NCBI GenBank assembly: GCA_002428265.1
Contig: DIUR01000033.1
Location: 62,001-126,000 of the forward strand
Reading direction: 5' to 3'
Origin: Bacteriovoracaceae bacterium UBA6153
GTDB lineage: Bacteria > Bdellovibrionota > Bacteriovoracia > Bacteriovoracales > Bacteriovoracaceae
Length of the DNA stretch: 64,000 nt
The notes under the pieces were generated by a model, which worked only from the letters and a program-made list of their open reading frames with translations, did not search any database and had not been told where the DNA came from. Below, piece after piece: positions 61,321-64,000 of this stretch. Both the position numbers and the translations under genes were made by a program. Every line of letters begins with the position of its first letter. Positions within the stretch are counted from its first letter, which is position 1.

Positions 61321-64000
61321 ATGAATACATTAAGAAAATTAACTAAAGGCCTTGCAGTTCACGCCGTGATTTTTTCACTGCTTCAAACTTCATTTATCTT
61401 TACTGCACACGCTGCAAGCTACAACACAATTGAACAAACAGGTAAAGAAGCTGTTAATGTTCTTGGTGCTGCAGTTAATATGTATGGCCAGGTTAAAACT
61501 CAACAAATCCAGCAACAGCAACAACTTGCTCAGCAAGTTCAGAATGCAAAAATACTTCAGCAATTAAGTCCTGGATGTAGAAAAGCAGACGGTACACTTT
61601 GTTATGCTAATGTTGGAAAACTTTTTCCAGAGTGTCCTCTACCAGCAACTATGGCGACAATGCCACAAAACGTTTGTTCTGAAACAAAACCAACTCCACA
61701 AGAATCTGCTGCTCAAATTTCGAGTATGGATAATTATGAAAACGTTGCCAACAACTGGGTTAACCATTACGACCAGATGTTAAACGTTGCTTCGAATGCT
61801 TCAGTACCAGTGGGATTAAAATGTCTTGAAGATAAGCAAAAAGCAGTTAATTCACAATTAACAGAAATGGTTAACAACCTGACGAGACTTCAGGATCAGT
61901 TAAATAAAGACAAAGAAACATTCCGTGCTAACAATAAAAAAATTCTTGAAGAAATTGCAACTGCCAATGATGAACTTTTAGGTGCAGCGGGAACAGGAAA
62001 AAATAATTTAAAACTTAAAACGGCTGACTTTGCAAAATACTTCTCAGCTTCTTGTCAGTCAGTCATCGGTGAGCAAGGTATTGCGGCAGGACCGAAAGAT
62101 GGTCTAGTTGGAATCATGCAGTCCCTTAGTCCTGTTAACAAAAGAGCTGCTGATTTTAATTCAAACAAGAGTGCTATTGAAAGTGAAGTAAGAGCTGATA
62201 TTGCAAAATTTCAGGCAGCTATTAAAAATGGTGGTCTTCAAGATTTCCTTGCTGGAAAAGTTGCTGATACATCAAAGTTTGGAGCTTTAAACACTGCCAT
62301 CTTTAATCAATCAAAAGAGTTCAACATTGCAAAAGAAAGAATCACAAAAGAGCTTGCAAAAATGCAGTATGAAATCCCAGCAATGGATAAAGATTTCAGT
62401 GCAGATTTCAATGACGAAATTGGTGGTGCTTCATCAATGTTCCAAACGAGATACGTAACGGCCTGTACTATGGGGACGGGATCTGCTGGGATTGCGATTC
62501 CTCTTAACCAACTTCTAGATAAGATGGTTCAACAAGATGGTACTCCAGGCGCAAGAGATCAATATAAAAACGCTATCGTCAATGCGATGAATAGTGGTGA
62601 CTCAATGGAGCGAGTGGTGATGACTCTTCAAGGTCTTGAAGCATCAACATATAAAGGGATGATGGTAACTTACCAGACTCCAGATGGACAAAACGTAACA
62701 TCAAGTCCTGCACAAATTCTGACAGAAACATGGAAGAGATGTGAAGCTTCATTTACTACAAATGAAAAGAAAAAATCTGTCCGTGCTCAAAACCTCATGA
62801 AAGAGTATAAATCTCTTCATGATAACTACTCAAGTAATCTTGGTGCGAAAGCTCTTGAACAAGTTCTAAGTTGTAATGGTGAATCTAAAAAATCAGGGGC
62901 AAGCTGCAGCTCTCCTGAATCTTTCAATCACCTGAGCAATAGTTTTTGTAAGGCACATGCTGAGCAATGTGCGACTGAGGTTAATGGATGTTATGCTGAA
63001 GCCAACAAACATGTTGAAACAAGAAAAAATAAAATGGAAAATCTGGCAAAAGTATTCAATGCTAATGCCACAGCAATGGTTGCTCGTTCGAACCAACTCT
63101 ACACAGCTCAAAAAACAGCCGTCATGGATATGATTAAACTTTATCAAACACGTTTCCCTGGGACAAACTTTGAGATCCCGGAAAACATGTTCGTTTCTAT
63201 GCCAGAATTGAAAACAGATTCATTCGGGATTCCTCTTGCCGGTGACGGTAATATGGCCTTCATGGATGAGCTTCCAAAGAAAATTGAACTGATGAAAAAG
63301 ATGTTCAAGTCTCAACAGGAAAATGTTAACAACGAAATCCAGGACTACATTGCTAAACAAAGTGAAGCCATGGAGAAACAAAAAGACAGATGGAAGCAAC
63401 TTGCTCAGCAATGTAGAAGCATGGCCGACTCTATCAGAAAAGATGTTAACAAGTTCACAGCTGATGGTATGAAGGCCCAACAACAACTTGATAATAAAGT
63501 TGGCATGTTTTGTAAAAAATATTCAGACTTAAAATCTAACCCACTTAGTGCTTGTAACAACGACCCACAAAAATTAGCTGAAGATGCTGATGCTATTGCT
63601 GGTAGATTAACTCCAAATGCTCAGTATATTACTGTTCAGTTTAGAAATGTTTGTAATCAGTACAATAATGAAAGTAGCTCTGCCTTTGATTCATGTTTAG
63701 ATGTTGATATGGATGCAACGACATCAGCAGGAAAGAAAAAGAGAGATGCCTGTAAACAAGTTTTTGCAAAAGAAGAACGCAGACTAGCTTCTCTAGATTC
63801 AAGTGGCCCAAAGCAACGCTCGTCTCGTTTAAGTGCAGAGTCTTTCTGTAAAGATGACACCGTTACTGATGAGCAGTTTATCGCTGCTGCTGCTGCAAAG
63901 TTGCCTGAAGCAGATAAAGCAACTTTAAAAGATGTAAAAACAATCTCTGAGTTAAAAGATAAATACTCTAAGCTTGAAGAGACTTCTGAAGACTTTTTAA
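61321..64000 (+). CDS. Large exported helical protein (3' end beyond window)
   Basis: An open frame from ATG at 61321 runs 893 codons to the window edge without a stop. An in-frame ATG at 61312 would lie directly on the Shine-Dalgarno AGGA, so 61321, nine bases after it, is preferred. A signal peptide (about residues 1-30, ending TAHA) is followed by a long helical, Gln/Lys/Asn-rich sequence with coiled-coil character (QLAQQVQNAKILQQL, LTRLQDQLNKDKETFRANNK). Scattered cysteines include SCNGESKKSGASC. No catalytic motif is recognised. It follows the giant lipoprotein and uppP. Confidence 0.75.
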   Translation, partial: MNTLRKLTKGLAVHAVIFSLLQTSFIFTAHAASYNTIEQTGKEAVNVLGAAVNMYGQVKTQQIQQQQQLAQQVQNAKILQQLSPGCRKADGTLCYANVGKLFPECPLPATMATMPQNVCSETKPTPQESAAQISSMDNYENVANNWVNHYDQMLNVASNASVPVGLKCLEDKQKAVNSQLTEMVNNLTRLQDQLNKDKETFRANNKKILEEIATANDELLGAAGTGKNNLKLKTADFAKYFSASCQSVIGEQGIAAGPKDGLVGIMQSLSPVNKRAADFNSNKSAIESEVRADIAKFQAAIKNGGLQDFLAGKVADTSKFGALNTAIFNQSKEFNIAKERITKELAKMQYEIPAMDKDFSADFNDEIGGASSMFQTRYVTACTMGTGSAGIAIPLNQLLDKMVQQDGTPGARDQYKNAIVNAMNSGDSMERVVMTLQGLEASTYKGMMVTYQTPDGQNVTSSPAQILTETWKRCEASFTTNEKKKSVRAQNLMKEYKSLHDNYSSNLGAKALEQVLSCNGESKKSGASCSSPESFNHLSNSFCKAHAEQCATEVNGCYAEANKHVETRKNKMENLAKVFNANATAMVARSNQLYTAQKTAVMDMIKLYQTRFPGTNFEIPENMFVSMPELKTDSFGIPLAGDGNMAFMDELPKKIELMKKMFKSQQENVNNEIQDYIAKQSEAMEKQKDRWKQLAQQCRSMADSIRKDVNKFTADGMKAQQQLDNKVGMFCKKYSDLKSNPLSACNNDPQKLAEDADAIAGRLTPNAQYITVQFRNVCNQYNNESSSAFDSCLDVDMDATTSAGKKKRDACKQVFAKEERRLASLDSSGPKQRSSRLSAESFCKDDTVTDEQFIAAAAAKLPEADKATLKDVKTISELKDKYSKLEETSEDFL

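Noticed and set aside
1..64000. tRNA, rRNA, CRISPR array or prophage
   Set aside because: No clover-leaf, rRNA-like segment, regularly spaced repeat, integrase or phage structural gene was seen on either strand.

Overview
This is an AT-rich chromosomal stretch with tightly packed genes. Many products carry signal peptides, lipoboxes or outer-membrane-type barrels, and no rRNA, tRNA, insertion sequence or CRISPR array was seen. The gene content suggests a Gram-negative delta-proteobacteria-like predator or relative, most plausibly Bdellovibrionota (Bacteriovoracia). The grounds are the combination of a mevalonate operon (class II HMG-CoA reductase, type 2 IPP isomerase), many secreted proteins without recognisable family, an EptA-type lipid A transferase and an oleABCD locus. 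The taxonomic call is inference.

Layout. Positions 1-6200: the 3' end of a glycerol-3-phosphate dehydrogenase, an EptA-like phosphoethanolamine transferase, a secreted alpha/beta hydrolase and two tandem envelope proteins sharing an N-terminal domain. 6200-9314: a small protein with trxB, a secreted hydrolase-like protein and a divergent crotonase. 9311-15508: a minus-strand operon (RsmI-like methylase, IDI-2, HMG-CoA reductase, a phosphomevalonate-kinase-like GHMP kinase, MvaD, mevalonate kinase) that covers HMG-CoA to IPP/DMAPP. 15618-25528: a G3E GTPase, an RlmL-like methyltransferase, a two-component system behind a Met/Gln/Asn-rich exported protein, a U32 (TrhP-type) pair, a degenerate SGNH-like protein and a cNMP-binding protein. 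25588-34254: a lipoprotein behind a sigma-54-like site, a HELGH protein, a decayed HigBA-like toxin-antitoxin locus, MepB, mdh, a disordered Asn/Arg-rich protein, xthA and small secreted or acidic proteins.

34345-42493 is the most interesting part. A GbsR/MarR-type regulator heads an eight-gene run: regulator, FabF-like ketosynthase, dedicated ACP, CrtI-like flavoprotein, then oleA-oleB-oleC-oleD. After a copper chaperone/Sco pair and two unrelated membrane or secreted genes, a minus-strand six-gene operon (53139 to 46948) ends with a second CrtI-like flavoprotein, FabG, FabZ and a divergent FabI. Together the two operons encode every step of a private type II fatty acid cycle, two flavin oxidoreductases and the complete head-to-head olefin pathway. 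I infer a dedicated pathway to an unusual, probably multiply unsaturated or cyclised, long-chain hydrocarbon.

53224-64000: cinA, a small exported helical protein, a 354-bp structured intergenic region, a 1688-residue Cys-containing lipoprotein, uppP, and the start of a large exported helical protein that runs off the window.
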